Shown: positions 32,170-42,029, numbered from the stretch's first letter. The stretch: 64,000 nt of DNA from Clostridia bacterium (GCA_017523925.1 JAFWVQ010000021.1:1-64000), one strand, 5' to 3'. Notes: generated from the letters alone by a model not told the origin. Numbers and translations: made by a program.

Positions 32170-34599
32170 ATGAAATTTAAGAAGAAGACCGAACAAGAAC
32201 CGAATACCGTTGTAAGGCTCGAGCTGCCCTCATCCCCCGCCGCGGACATAGTTCGCACCCCTCCCGAGGGACTGAGCTCCGAGGAGGTTCGCCGCCGCGC
32301 TCAGGCCGGGCAGAACAATCATCAGCAGGACGGCGAGCGCAAGAGCGTTTTGAATATCATTTCCGACAATCTTTTCACGCTGTTCAACCTTTTGAATTTC
32401 GCGCTTGCCGCATGCCTTATGCTCGTCGGCTCCTGGCGAAACATGCTGTTTTTGGGCGTGGTGTTATCAAACACGCTTATCGGCACCGTGCAGGAGCTGC
32501 GCGCAAGGGCAACGATGAAGAAGCTGAAGCTGCTCTCCGTTCGCACATCGCGCGTTATCCGCGACGGCCGCGAGAGCCAATGTCCCGCCGACGAGCTCGT
32601 GCTCGGAGACCTCGTGATCCTTTCGAGCGGGGATCAGATCCCCGCCGACGCGCTGATCGTCAGCGGCGCCTGCGCAGCGGACGAATCGCTGCTTACAGGC
32701 GAAAGCGAGCCCGTGACGCATAAGGCGGACGAGATACTGCTTTCCGGCAGCTTTTTGACCGAGGGCCGAGTGACCGCACAGCTAATTGCAGTCGGCGCGA
32801 ACAGCTACGCGGCGCGTTTGACGCACGAAGCAAAGCGCCTGGTCGCGCCCAAATCGGAGCTGTTGAGCGAGTTGAAGCGGCTTGTTTCCTACGTAAGCAA
32901 GTTCCTTCTTCCAATCGGCGTTATCATGTTTTTGCAGCAATACTTCCTGCTTAAAACGCCGCTCGGCGAGGCCGTTCCGAAGGCTGTTGCCGCGATGATA
33001 GGCATGATCCCCGAGGGGCTGATCCTGCTCACCTCGGTTGCGCTGATGGCAGGCGTTGTAAAGCTCGGAAGGAAAAAGACGCTTGTTCACGAGCTGTTTG
33101 GCATCGAAACACTTGCAAGGGTCGATGTGCTCTGCACCGACAAGACGGGCACGCTTACCACGGGCGAGACCGCCTTCGAACGATTCATCCCGCTTGAGGC
33201 GGACGAAGCGGAGCTGCGCGAAAAGACCGCGAACTTCATTTCGGCATTCGAGGCCGGCTCCGGCACGCTTCGCGGCATTGCCTCGGCCGTTGGCCCCGGC
33301 AGCGGTCGCGCCGTTGCCACCCTCCCCTTCTCATCCTCTCGTAAAAAATCCGCCGCTTCATTTGAAAACGGAAAAACGCTGATACTCGGTGCGCCCTCCT
33401 TTGTGACGGACCGCACCGTAAGTGAGGTCGATAGCGCCGCTGCTCAGGGCTTCCGCGTGCTGATGCTCGCCGAGGCGGACGGCGTTATTGAAGAAGGCGA
33501 GCTGCCAAAGGTAACAAGACTGCTCGGGCTTATCCTGCTGTCTGAAACGCTGCGGCCTTCCGCAAAGGAAACGCTCGCGTGGTTCAAGGGCGAGGGCGTC
33601 ACCGTGCGCATCATGAGCGGCGACGATCCCCGCACGGTGGCTGCGCTCGCGCGCACGCTTGAGCTTGATGGGAGCGATCGGGTCGTGGACTGCGGCGCGC
33701 TATCCGACGAGGAGCTCTGCGCCTGCGCCAAGGACAGGATCATCTTCGGCAGGCTTACGCCGGACCGAAAGCGCGTCCTCGTTGAGGCACTCAAGGCCGA
33801 GGGGCATAACGTGGCGATGACCGGCGACGGCGTAAACGACATACCTTCGCTCAAGGCGGCGGACTGCTCCATCGCGATGGGCGGAGGCGCCGAGGCGACC
33901 GAGCACGCCGCGCAGCTCGTTCTTTTAAGCAACGATTTCAACGCACTTCCCGCAGTTGTGGCCGAGGGCAGGCGCGTGATAGGCAATATCACGCGAACCG
34001 CTTCGCTCTTCCTGCAAAAAACGCTCTATTCATTCGCTTTAAGCGTTTTCAGCATACTTATCGCGCTGTTTCTTCCGCTGAAATACCCCTTTGAGCCGAT
34101 CCACCTGACGCTTATAAGCTCGCTCACCGTCGGAATCCCGTCCTTTTTCCTTGCATTTGAGCCGAGCTCGGAGCGCTTTAAGGGCAGCTTCCTGCGGCGC
34201 ATTCTGCTAAACGCGCTTCCCGGAGCGCTCGGCGTTACCTGCTGCGCGCTTGCGGCGATGATCGCAAACTATTTCGGCGTGCCGGACGGCGTTTCGTCCA
34301 CCTTGGCCGTGCTTTCGGCAGCCACGATCGGCCTTGGCAACCTTATCCTCATATGCAGGCCGTTTTCGAAGCTTCGCATCGCCGTTTGCGCCGCAATGAC
34401 CGCCGCATTCGTGCTGATCGTCGGTTTCATCCCCGACGTTTTCTCGCTTGAAGCCTACCGCTTCACCTCCGGCAACTGGCTGATGTACATTTTCATGGCG
34501 ATCGGCGGCATCTCCACGCTTATTGCGGCAAGGCTCGCGGTGCGCCCGTTTTTGAAGAAGCTTGACAGCGAGAACGCGCCAAGACGCAGGCGGCGCTGA
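32170..34599 (+). CDS. cation-transporting P-type ATPase, CtpE-like
   Basis: An 809-residue P2-type pump. Visible: LLTGESEPV near 184 (actuator domain), GMIPEGLILLTSVAL near 278 (M4 ion site), phosphorylation motif CTDKTGTLTTGE near 320, and hinge GDGVNDIPSLKAADCSIAMGGGAEATEHAAQL near 550. About ten membrane helices are seen, with the usual 2+2+6 arrangement. The DKTGT-flanking sequence VKLGRKKTLVHELFGIETLARVDV resembles mycobacterial CtpE, reported to import Ca2+; the ion here is inferred. ATG 32170 is preferred to the frame start at 32125. It follows apbE by 61 bases and has a terminator. Confidence 0.9.
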   Translation: MKFKKKTEQEPNTVVRLELPSSPAADIVRTPPEGLSSEEVRRRAQAGQNNHQQDGERKSVLNIISDNLFTLFNLLNFALAACLMLVGSWRNMLFLGVVLSNTLIGTVQELRARATMKKLKLLSVRTSRVIRDGRESQCPADELVLGDLVILSSGDQIPADALIVSGACAADESLLTGESEPVTHKADEILLSGSFLTEGRVTAQLIAVGANSYAARLTHEAKRLVAPKSELLSELKRLVSYVSKFLLPIGVIMFLQQYFLLKTPLGEAVPKAVAAMIGMIPEGLILLTSVALMAGVVKLGRKKTLVHELFGIETLARVDVLCTDKTGTLTTGETAFERFIPLEADEAELREKTANFISAFEAGSGTLRGIASAVGPGSGRAVATLPFSSSRKKSAASFENGKTLILGAPSFVTDRTVSEVDSAAAQGFRVLMLAEADGVIEEGELPKVTRLLGLILLSETLRPSAKETLAWFKGEGVTVRIMSGDDPRTVAALARTLELDGSDRVVDCGALSDEELCACAKDRIIFGRLTPDRKRVLVEALKAEGHNVAMTGDGVNDIPSLKAADCSIAMGGGAEATEHAAQLVLLSNDFNALPAVVAEGRRVIGNITRTASLFLQKTLYSFALSVFSILIALFLPLKYPFEPIHLTLISSLTVGIPSFFLAFEPSSERFKGSFLRRILLNALPGALGVTCCALAAMIANYFGVPDGVSSTLAVLSAATIGLGNLILICRPFSKLRIAVCAAMTAAFVLIVGFIPDVFSLEAYRFTSGNWLMYIFMAIGGISTLIAARLAVRPFLKKLDSENAPRRRRR

Positions 34600-34626
34600 C
34601 GACGAAGAATCCGAGCATCATAAAAG

Positions 34627-34666
34627 CGGATCCGATGGCTCTCGCGTTGGATCCGTTTGCATTTTA
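34627..34666 (+). terminator. P-type ATPase terminator
   Basis: A 7-bp stem (34627-34633 with 34649-34655), followed by TTTGCATTTT. The gap 34600-34942 holds this and the next promoter only. Confidence 0.7.
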
Positions 34667-34843
34667 GGGTTTCGGTCGTATTCCGGATCTACCGGCCTTC
34701 TCAGCAGCCCTTTTGCGGATCGCCGCCTCTGAACAAGCGGCAGAAATGCTTCCCGTATCTGTGAACGCGGAAAGAGTTAATACTTTTTTAATATTCTTAT
34801 TGAGACTTTTTTGAAATTTAATATAGCATATTGCGTTTTGATA

Positions 34844-34852
34844 TGGTATAAT
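34844..34852 (+). promoter_or_regulatory. extended -10 promoter of the flippase-dgt-aro operon
   Basis: TGGTATAAT: a perfect TATAAT (34847-34852) with the TGn extension. No good -35 lies at 17 bases, which extended -10 promoters can do without. Confidence 0.6.
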
Positions 34853-34942
34853 ATGATTGTGATTTGTTTCCGTATGGTCGGAAATATTTTTCGAAAGGAG
34901 TCCGCACGGGCTTGAAATTACGTTCCGTGTGATAAATAGTAA

Positions 34943-36607
34943 ATGGAGCAAAGCAAGAAGACCTCCTTCGTTCAGGGAGCCACAATACTCGGCATCGCCG
35001 GTCTGTTCGTTAAGGTAATCGGCGCTGTCTATCGCATACCGCTTGCGAGGATAGTTGACGACGGCATGCGTTATTACGAAGTTGCCTATCCCTACTACAC
35101 CTGGCTTCTGGTCATTTCCTCCGCCGGTATCCCCACCGCTATCTCCAAGATGGTTTCGGAGCGGGTTGCCTCCGGCGATATTTCAGGCGCAAAGAGGGTG
35201 TTTTCCTCAGCGCTGAAGCTTTTGACGGTAATCGGCATCGTGACGAGCATATTGCTCTTTGCATTCTCCGGCTCGATAGCAAGGCTCTGCGAAGCGGAGC
35301 CCGCGAAGCTTTCGTTCATGGCGCTTGCTCCCGCGCTCTTCTTCGTTTCCATAATGTGCGCATACCGCGGCTATCTTCAGGGCATGCAGTGCATGACCGG
35401 CACGGCGATAAGCCAGGTGATCGAGCAGGTGATAAAGCTTCTTGTGGGCTTTACGCTCGCCTATATCCTGATCGCAAAGTACCCAGAACGCCCCGAGCTT
35501 GCCGCGATGGGCGCGCTTATCGGCGTGAGCGTATCGGAGCTTGTTGCGCTGATAGTTATCAAGCTTTATTACGATGCGCGTATGCGGCGCGGCACTCTGC
35601 CGGTCTGCGCGCGCGGAACAACGCTTGCACAGAGCGTTGAGTCCACCGCTTCCATCACGAAAAAGCTTCTCGCGATCGCCATCCCCATAACCATCGGCGC
35701 GTCGATAATGCCTGTCACGGGCATCGCCGATTCCGCTTTGATAATCAATATCCTCAAGGCGAAGAACATCGCGGGCGGCATGCTCGCCGATGAAGCGGAA
35801 TACGTTGCAGGAACCTCTTTCCAGGTGCTCCGCAGCTACGTCACCCCGCTTATCAACATGCCCGCGGTGCTTACGCTTGCGCTCTCGATGAGCCTCGTTC
35901 CCGCGATCTCGCAGGCCGTTGCAAGGCGCGATCGGCGCACGGCGCATAAGGCGACCGATACGGGCATGAAGCTTGCGCTTTTCATCGGCGCTCCCTGCGC
36001 GGTCGGTCTGTTCATCCTTGGCGGCCCGATCATGGCCATGCTCTATCCGAAGGTCGCGGGGAACCCCGATATCTATCGCGAGGCGCAGAGCATCATGTAT
36101 TTCGCGGCGATCGGCGTGCTGTTCCTCTCGCTCGTGCAAACGCTGACGGGCGTTATACAGGGCATGGGCAAGCCCCAGATCCCCGTGTTCTTCCTCGCGA
36201 TCGGCGGCGCGGTGAAGGTCATAAGCATGATCCTTCTTATGAAGTTTACCGATATGGGCATCCTCGGCGCTGCGCTTTCCACTGTGCTTTGCTATGCAAT
36301 AGCCGCCATCGGCGATATCTTCTTCGTTTTGCACTACACGCGCATGCGCATCAGCTATGTGGATACCTTTATCAAGCCCCTTTTGGCTAGCGCTTTGATG
36401 GGCGTGGTGGTGTTCTTCGTGTTCAAGCTGCTTTCCGGTATGGGTCGCCCCACTGTCGGCACCATCCTCGCCATCGGAGCCGGCGTGCTCGTTTACTTCG
36501 GCTGCCTGATCCTTCTTCGCCCGTTCACCGCGGACGATCTCGAGTTTCTTCCGAAGGCGAATCTATTTGCAAAGATCTTCAGAGTGCGCGGCAAGCGATC
36601 GGTTTGA
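34943..36607 (+). CDS. SpoVB/MurJ-like oligosaccharide lipid flippase
   Basis: A 554-residue MOP-superfamily membrane protein with about 14 helices. SFVQGATILGIAGLFVKVIGAVYRIPLARIV at 8-38 is the hallmark N-terminus of the stage V sporulation protein B/YtgP group, which moves lipid-linked oligosaccharides, including lipid II-like precursors, across the membrane. MSLVPAISQAVARRDRR near 315 and GVIQGMGKPQIPV near 405 fit as well. Presence of SpoVB-like proteins alone does not prove sporulation. No strong ribosome site is seen at the ATG, which follows a stop codon directly in frame. Confidence 0.9.
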   Translation: MEQSKKTSFVQGATILGIAGLFVKVIGAVYRIPLARIVDDGMRYYEVAYPYYTWLLVISSAGIPTAISKMVSERVASGDISGAKRVFSSALKLLTVIGIVTSILLFAFSGSIARLCEAEPAKLSFMALAPALFFVSIMCAYRGYLQGMQCMTGTAISQVIEQVIKLLVGFTLAYILIAKYPERPELAAMGALIGVSVSELVALIVIKLYYDARMRRGTLPVCARGTTLAQSVESTASITKKLLAIAIPITIGASIMPVTGIADSALIINILKAKNIAGGMLADEAEYVAGTSFQVLRSYVTPLINMPAVLTLALSMSLVPAISQAVARRDRRTAHKATDTGMKLALFIGAPCAVGLFILGGPIMAMLYPKVAGNPDIYREAQSIMYFAAIGVLFLSLVQTLTGVIQGMGKPQIPVFFLAIGGAVKVISMILLMKFTDMGILGAALSTVLCYAIAAIGDIFFVLHYTRMRISYVDTFIKPLLASALMGVVVFFVFKLLSGMGRPTVGTILAIGAGVLVYFGCLILLRPFTADDLEFLPKANLFAKIFRVRGKRSV

Positions 36608-36649
36608 TGATGGACCGCTTTGGTTTTTGTTATTGAAGGAGGCCGGCAG

Positions 36650-37645
36650 ATGAACTACCGAGAAACAGCAGAGCAGCGCGAAAAGCAGACGCTTTCCCCG
36701 TTTGCCGCGCTTTCAAGCGAAACGCGCGGGCGGGTAAGGCCGCTTGCGCCCTGCCCCGTGCGCACAGAGTTCGTGCGCGACCGCGACAGGATAATCCACT
36801 GCAAGAGCTTTCGAAGGCTCAAGCATAAAACGCAGGTCTTCCTCTCGCCCATCGGCGATCATTACCGCACGAGGCTGACGCATACGCTCGAGGTATCCCA
36901 GATAGCGCGCACGATCTCACGCGCGCTCATGCTGAATGAGGATCTGACCGAGGCTATCGCGATGGGGCATGATCTTGGGCATACGCCCTTTGGGCATTCC
37001 GGCGAAAACGTATTGAACAGGCTAGTTCCCGGGGGCTTTGAGCACAACGTGCAGAGCCTTCGAATGGTGGAAAAGCTTGAAAACGGCGTTGGGCTCAACC
37101 TTACGTACGAGGTGCGCGACGGCATACTCAACCACAAAAAGAACGGCAAGCCCTGCACGCTCGAGGGGTACGTGGTCAGCCTTGCGGACCGCATCGCCTA
37201 CGTGAACCACGATATCGACGATGCCATCCGCGCCGGTCTGCTCACAAACGAGATGCTGCCCAAAAGCTGCATCGAAAAGATCGGCAAAACGCACGGCGAG
37301 CGCATCAACTCGCTGATCATGGATATACTTGCGGAGAGCTATATGCAGCCGTTCGTTCGAATGAGCGATGAGATGATGCTTGAATTCGACAGGCTGCGCG
37401 ATTATCTCTTCGAGAACCTCTACCACGATCCCCGCGCCAAGGCCGAGGAGGGCAAGGCCGAGGGCGTTGTGGAAACGCTGTATCTGCACTATCTCAAAAA
37501 CATCGACGCCCTTCCGGATGATTTCAAGAAAAACATCGAGGAGGACGGCAGGGAGCGCGTTTGCTCCGACTTTATAGCCTGTATGACCGACCGCTACGCC
37601 GTTCGGGATTTCGAGAGGCTGTACGTGCCGAAGGATTGGAACTGA
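36650..37645 (+). CDS. deoxyguanosinetriphosphate triphosphohydrolase-like HD protein
   Basis: dGTPases hydrolyse dNTPs to the nucleoside and triphosphate; the family tunes dNTP pools. In the 331 residues the HD-domain metal ligands appear as RLTHTLEVSQIARTI near 75 (His), AIAMGHDLGHTPFGHSGE near 104 (His-Asp) and a later Asp in SLADRIAYVNHDIDDA near 178. IHCKSFRRLKHKTQVFLSP near 43 is the family's lead signature. ATG 36650 has GGAGG nine bases upstream; the frame start at 36620 has none. It lies 42 bases after the flippase and ends one base before aroQ. Confidence 0.93.
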   Translation: MNYRETAEQREKQTLSPFAALSSETRGRVRPLAPCPVRTEFVRDRDRIIHCKSFRRLKHKTQVFLSPIGDHYRTRLTHTLEVSQIARTISRALMLNEDLTEAIAMGHDLGHTPFGHSGENVLNRLVPGGFEHNVQSLRMVEKLENGVGLNLTYEVRDGILNHKKNGKPCTLEGYVVSLADRIAYVNHDIDDAIRAGLLTNEMLPKSCIEKIGKTHGERINSLIMDILAESYMQPFVRMSDEMMLEFDRLRDYLFENLYHDPRAKAEEGKAEGVVETLYLHYLKNIDALPDDFKKNIEEDGRERVCSDFIACMTDRYAVRDFERLYVPKDWN

Positions 37646-37646
37646 A

Positions 37647-38081
37647 ATGAAGCTGCTTATTTTGAACGGCCCGAATCTGAATATGCTCGGAGTGCGAAAG
37701 CCCGAGATCTACGGCAGAAAAACGCTTGCCGAGATCATGGACGAGCTTGCCGCTTTTCTCGGCGGAAGGGGCGTTCAATGCGAGTTTCTGCAATCCAATC
37801 ACGAGGGCGAGCTGATAGACCGCATCCACGCGGCCTTCGGCAATACCGACGGCATCCTGATCAACCCCGGCGCATTGACCCACTACTCCTACGCACTTCG
37901 CGACGCACTGGAGGCCGTTGGCATTCCGACCGTTGAGGTGCATTTATCGGACATACACAGCAGGGAAAGCTTTCGCTCGGCAAGCGTTATCGAGCCGGTT
38001 TGCATCGCCCAGGTATCGGCGCTCGGCGAAAGAAGCTATTTCGTTGGAGCCGAGCTCCTTTTAAGCAAGATCGGAGGATGA
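37647..38081 (+). CDS. aroQ: type II 3-dehydroquinate dehydratase
   Basis: Third step of the shikimate pathway, trans-dehydration of 3-dehydroquinate. The 144 residues start KLLILNGPNLNMLGVRKPEIYG, the defining N-terminus with the catalytic Tyr24 in EIYG. QSNHEGELIDRIH near 52 and INPGALTHYSYALRDAL near 73 bind substrate, and VEVHLSDIHSRESFRSASV near 97 completes the site. The start codon follows the dgt stop by one base. Confidence 0.97.
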   Translation: MKLLILNGPNLNMLGVRKPEIYGRKTLAEIMDELAAFLGGRGVQCEFLQSNHEGELIDRIHAAFGNTDGILINPGALTHYSYALRDALEAVGIPTVEVHLSDIHSRESFRSASVIEPVCIAQVSALGERSYFVGAELLLSKIGG

Positions 38082-38085
38082 AATC

Positions 38086-38874
38086 ATGGATAACAATAAA
38101 AAGTATTATGCCGTGATCGGCGATCCGGTGGCGCACAGCCGCTCTCCGGAGCTTTACGCGCCGATGTTCAGCCGATACGGCATCAACGCCGAATTCCTGC
38201 GCATTTGCGTTACGGCGGGCGAGCTTGGTGATATACGAAACACCGTGAAGCGCGAAAAGCTGAGCGGTTTTGCGGTCACGATGCCCCATAAGAAGGCGAT
38301 ACTGCCCTATCTTGATGCGGTTTCGGCTCCGGCGCAGAAGGCCGGCGCGGTGAACATTGTTAGCGTTGAGGACGGCAGGCTGTGCGGCCACAATACGGAC
38401 GGCGCGGGGCTTGTGAACGCGCTGCGCGAAGCCGGAACGGAGCTGAACGCCCGCTCGGCCGTGGTTCTCGGCGGCGGCGGCGCCGGCTCGGCTGCAAAGG
38501 CCGCGCTTGAGGAAGAGGGCTGCGCCGTGCAGTGTGTTTCGAGGATACATACGAAAACGGGCAGAGCCTTCCCCATCGAGGATGCGATATTCAGCTTCGA
38601 GGTCACCTCCGCGCTGATATCCGAGGCGGATATTCTTATCAACGCCACGCCGCTCGGCATGAAGAACGGCCCTGTTTTCTCGGATCTTTCATTCGTTTCG
38701 CTTTTGAAGCCGGACTGCACCGTGCTCGACATGGTCTACCGCTGCGACAGGGGGACGGCGCTTCTCAAAACGGCCGCATCACGCGGCCTCAATACGGTTT
38801 CAGGCGAGCGCATGCTATATCATCAGGGCGTGCTTGCGTTCAAGCTTTGGACAGGCCTTGATTATGAAGATTGA
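38086..38874 (+). CDS. aroE: shikimate dehydrogenase
   Basis: Reduces 3-dehydroshikimate with NADPH. VIGDPVAHSRSPELYAPMF (about 10-28), the catalytic Lys in VTMPHKKAILPYLD near 66, GAVNIVSVEDGRLCGHNTDG near 88 and the cofactor loop VLGGGGAGSAAKAAL near 127 are all intact. 262 residues, normal. A GGAGG site lies seven bases before the ATG. aroQ-aroE next to each other make a small aromatic-precursor unit; the rest of the pathway is not in the window. Confidence 0.96.
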   Translation: MDNNKKYYAVIGDPVAHSRSPELYAPMFSRYGINAEFLRICVTAGELGDIRNTVKREKLSGFAVTMPHKKAILPYLDAVSAPAQKAGAVNIVSVEDGRLCGHNTDGAGLVNALREAGTELNARSAVVLGGGGAGSAAKAALEEEGCAVQCVSRIHTKTGRAFPIEDAIFSFEVTSALISEADILINATPLGMKNGPVFSDLSFVSLLKPDCTVLDMVYRCDRGTALLKTAASRGLNTVSGERMLYHQGVLAFKLWTGLDYED

Positions 38875-38918
38875 AGATGGATAACCTAAAAAAGACTTAG
38901 ATCGGAGAATACAAACAT

Positions 38919-39623
38919 ATGCTGATCGCGCTTGCTCAATATGAGTTCCGCAACGGAGACATCGACTTTAACCTGAATAATATGGAGTGCGCGGTCAAGG
39001 CAGCGAGCGGCAAGGCCGATATTGTGGTGTTCGGCGAAAGCTTCCTTCAGGGCTTCGATGCGTTTTGCTGGGATTTCGAGAAGGACAGGCACATCGCCAT
39101 TGAAAAAAGCGGTGAAACGATGCGCCGCATCGAGAGGATGAGCCGCGAATACGGCATCTCCATCATTTTCGGCTATTTCGAGCTTGAGGGCGAGAGTCTC
39201 TATTCCTCCTGCGCAGTGATAGAGAGCGGGAGGCTTTCGCATAACTATCGCCGCATTTCGGTCGGCTGGCGCGAACCGAATACGGACGAACATTATAAAG
39301 AGGGCGAGGAACCTTGCGAATTCGATCATCTCGGGAAAAAGCTCATGCTTGCGCTTTGCGGCGATATGTGGGATATGCCGGAAAGGTTCAAAACGGACGG
39401 CGTGCTCATCTGGCCCGTGTATGTGAATTTTTCGCTTGAACAATGGCATGAATACGAAGCCGAATATGCGGAGCAGGGCGCGCTTGCCGCGCACAGGGCG
39501 CTGCTTGTGAACTCCGTATCGCACGATCCCGTGTCGATCGGCGGCACGTTCTTATTTGAAGAAGGCAGGCTCGCGCAAAGGCTTGATTATGGGGAGGAAG
39601 GACTGCTGATCGTTGATATTTGA
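38919..39623 (+). CDS. carbon-nitrogen hydrolase (nitrilase family) with altered catalytic Lys
   Basis: Nitrilase-superfamily amidase fold, 234 residues, shorter than the usual 260-280. The catalytic Glu is in DIVVFGESFLQGF near 41, and the nucleophile Cys in LMLALCGDMWDMPERF near 146. The expected Lys (family pattern YRKxHL) is replaced: here NYRRISVGW near 110. An Arg may not serve as general acid-base, so activity is uncertain; this could be a divergent subfamily. It follows aroE by 44 bases, on the same strand. Substrate unknown. Confidence 0.82.
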   Translation: MLIALAQYEFRNGDIDFNLNNMECAVKAASGKADIVVFGESFLQGFDAFCWDFEKDRHIAIEKSGETMRRIERMSREYGISIIFGYFELEGESLYSSCAVIESGRLSHNYRRISVGWREPNTDEHYKEGEEPCEFDHLGKKLMLALCGDMWDMPERFKTDGVLIWPVYVNFSLEQWHEYEAEYAEQGALAAHRALLVNSVSHDPVSIGGTFLFEEGRLAQRLDYGEEGLLIVDI

Positions 39624-39672
39624 GCGGGCGGCATATTTCCTTTTGCTGATATAATTGTTCTTTATACCAAGA

Positions 39673-39694
39673 TGGACGCGGCGTGCCGCGTCCA
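39673..39694. terminator. possible bidirectional terminator between nitrilase and ABC genes
   Basis: A 9-bp perfect GC-rich stem (39673-39681 with 39686-39694) with tetraloop CGTG between convergent genes. T-runs are weak on both strands. Confidence 0.6.
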
Positions 39695-39730
39695 TTACTA
39701 TGTATTTAACACAGAGAGCTGCTATGCTTT

Positions 39731-41326
39731 TCAGCGCAGCTTGAAGGTTTTCGGCGCAAGCTTATAGGCAAGTATCAGCGCAATTGCGGTATACAGCACA
39801 CAGAACCCTATGAGTATGCCGCCAAATGCCAAGGGCGTTATCAGCACGCCCAGCTTCGTTGCAATCAGATAGCACACAGGATATGTCAGCCCGCTGATCA
39901 ATGAATAGATCGGGTGCTTCGTTTCAAGCCCAGCGGTATATGGCTGAAACAGATAGTAGAGCACCAGATAATGCACCGAGAAAAACACGGACATTGACAG
40001 TATTGAAACTATCAAAACGGGATAATCAATCACATTCTCCGTTCCGCCCGTAACAAGGAGAAGCAGCGCAGCGCCTATGCAAACAACAGCGCTCGGAAGC
40101 AGATTGATGAGCACAACGGTTTTGAGCCTTTCTTTGAAAAGCTCCAAAACGGTTTTCGGCTGACGATAGAAACGATAAGTCAGCATATTGCAGTCGCAGC
40201 TGTAAAAGAATATCTGCGTGGTGGTTGCGCCGCGGTTTATGCTATACATCACAAGAAGCAAATACGGCAGCGTTTTCATTATCCTGCTGTTGATGTTTTC
40301 GGCAAAACCACGCTCAAATAGAGATATTGCCACGGCGGCGGCTGCAACGAAAGACAAAACGATGGCTGTGCGTTGAGCAGGGCGCATAAGAAACTTGCGA
40401 TGACGGCGCACGAACAGCTCGTTGAACAGCGCGCAGCCGGTTTTGCGGCTCGCTTCCTCGGCTCCAAGCTCCAGCTTTTGCTTGTATTTTTCCTGTACGC
40501 CGCGCCGAATATCGCTTGTGGATATCGGCGAATACCGGTTTTTCTGATAGATCCTGCGATACTCGCTGCTGCGAATAACGCAGACTGCGGCGGGAATGGC
40601 TAACAACGCAAAAACTGCGGATGCCGCATAGAAGCCCCAAGCCGGCAAAATGATGCCAAATGCTGGAAGAGCGTAGGCTGATGCAAGGAAGACAGGGATA
40701 GCGATCAAGAATATTGCCGAAAAATCCTTGAGCAGCTTTTTTCTTTTCTCAAACAGCTTTATATCGACAGCGGCGGCTATCACCTTTATGCAGACCGCAA
40801 GCAGCGGCATCAATACTATCCAAACGGGGCGGATATCGGCAACGCCATTCGCTTTAGCTATAAAATACAGCGAAGCTAGCACAACTGCGAAGCCAACGAA
40901 GGTTTTAACGATAAAATATGCGTAGTTTGAAAGAGCGTATCGCTTTGCATCCATACGCATAAGGAATACGGCATAGGATGAGCTTGCATCGCTTTGGCAG
41001 AACCTGTTGTTGCTCAATGCGCCAAGTACGGTCAAGAAGAAAAAGATATTGAGAAACAGAGGCACATAACCTATTCCGTGGAGCGGCTTCAAGTAATAAC
41101 ACGGAAGCAGAATGCACAGCGCTATGTATAGAAGCTTTCCTGCAAAGAAGCCGAAAATCTCGCCAAGAACCGCCAGAACGCGGGCGAAAGCTTTGATGTG
41201 CGGCGAATCGTAAAGCTGCACCGGCAGAAGCTTCTTTATGATTGGAACCCTTTTCAGATTATAGAGGATCCCGTTTACTCGATAAGCTATCCGAAGTTTG
41301 AATGATTGGATGAATGCCTCAATCAT
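39731..41326 (-). CDS. ABC-2-like permease subunit
   Basis: A 531-residue integral membrane protein with about ten to twelve hydrophobic helices and basic loops. I do not see a diagnostic motif, but its start overlaps the stop of an ABC ATPase gene by eight bases, so it is the cognate transmembrane component, probably of an exporter. Long two-half permeases of this kind occur with bacitracin- or lantibiotic-type and uncharacterised ABC-2 exporters. A GAGGAAAGC ribosome site lies before the ATG. It is lower in GC than the metabolic genes around it. Confidence 0.75.
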   Translation of the reverse strand: MIEAFIQSFKLRIAYRVNGILYNLKRVPIIKKLLPVQLYDSPHIKAFARVLAVLGEIFGFFAGKLLYIALCILLPCYYLKPLHGIGYVPLFLNIFFFLTVLGALSNNRFCQSDASSSYAVFLMRMDAKRYALSNYAYFIVKTFVGFAVVLASLYFIAKANGVADIRPVWIVLMPLLAVCIKVIAAAVDIKLFEKRKKLLKDFSAIFLIAIPVFLASAYALPAFGIILPAWGFYAASAVFALLAIPAAVCVIRSSEYRRIYQKNRYSPISTSDIRRGVQEKYKQKLELGAEEASRKTGCALFNELFVRRHRKFLMRPAQRTAIVLSFVAAAAVAISLFERGFAENINSRIMKTLPYLLLVMYSINRGATTTQIFFYSCDCNMLTYRFYRQPKTVLELFKERLKTVVLINLLPSAVVCIGAALLLLVTGGTENVIDYPVLIVSILSMSVFFSVHYLVLYYLFQPYTAGLETKHPIYSLISGLTYPVCYLIATKLGVLITPLAFGGILIGFCVLYTAIALILAYKLAPKTFKLR

Positions 41327-42029
41327 TGCTTTCCTCCTTGAGCGCGGCTATTATGCGATCCTTGTACGCAGCATCATCGAGCTGATCGCGCGATACAGGA
41401 GAGAGCACGCCGTTGTGGAGTATCACGATATCATCGCAAATATCCAATGCAAGCTCCATTATATGGGTTGATAGGATGGTGATATGCGATTGCTTTCTGC
41501 GCTTGAGAAGCCGCTTCATCTCGTCCGCCATTACAACGTCCAACGCCGTAAGCGGCTCATCGAGCAGCAGAATTGGCGGGTCGGCGATGAAGTTTACAAG
41601 GAGCTGCATCTTATTCTTCATGCCGTGCGAAAAATCCTTTATAAGCTTGAAGCGGTCCTCCTGATCTATCTGCATATAGTCCAGGTATTCATCCGGCTCG
41701 CGGGGGGATTCGATCTTGCCGCGGTTGATATCCAGAAAGAAGCGAATAAACTCCCTTGCCGTCAGAAAATCCGGCACCACCGGAGTGGAAAGAACGTAGC
41801 CGATGTCGTCCGCAGTAAGGGGGCGTTTATTGCCGTTGTTTTCCTCTAAAACAATGGTGCCGCCATCGATGGGGATATCCTCGTTGAGGCAGTTGAAAAA
41901 CGTGGTCTTACCCGCGCCGTTTCTTCCGAGCAGACCGTAGATCTTGCCCTGCTCGAACGTGTACGAAGCGCCGCAGAGCACCTCTTTTTTATCGAATGAT
42001 TTCACAAGTGATGAGATCGATAATTTCAT
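41319..42029 (-). CDS. ABC transporter ATP-binding protein
   Basis: 236 residues with a complete ATPase core: Walker A GLLGRNGAGKTTFFNCL near 33, the signature region as DFSHGMKNKMQLL near 135 (a diverged LSGGQ), Walker B PPILLLDEPLTALDV near 155 and the switch His in ILSTHIMELA near 190. The DFSHGMK signature is typical of ABC-2 drug and lantibiotic-immunity exporters. An AAAGGTG site precedes the ATG. First gene of a two-gene unit with the permease. Confidence 0.92.
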   Translation of the reverse strand: MKLSISSLVKSFDKKEVLCGASYTFEQGKIYGLLGRNGAGKTTFFNCLNEDIPIDGGTIVLEENNGNKRPLTADDIGYVLSTPVVPDFLTAREFIRFFLDINRGKIESPREPDEYLDYMQIDQEDRFKLIKDFSHGMKNKMQLLVNFIADPPILLLDEPLTALDVVMADEMKRLLKRRKQSHITILSTHIMELALDICDDIVILHNGVLSPVSRDQLDDAAYKDRIIAALKEESND

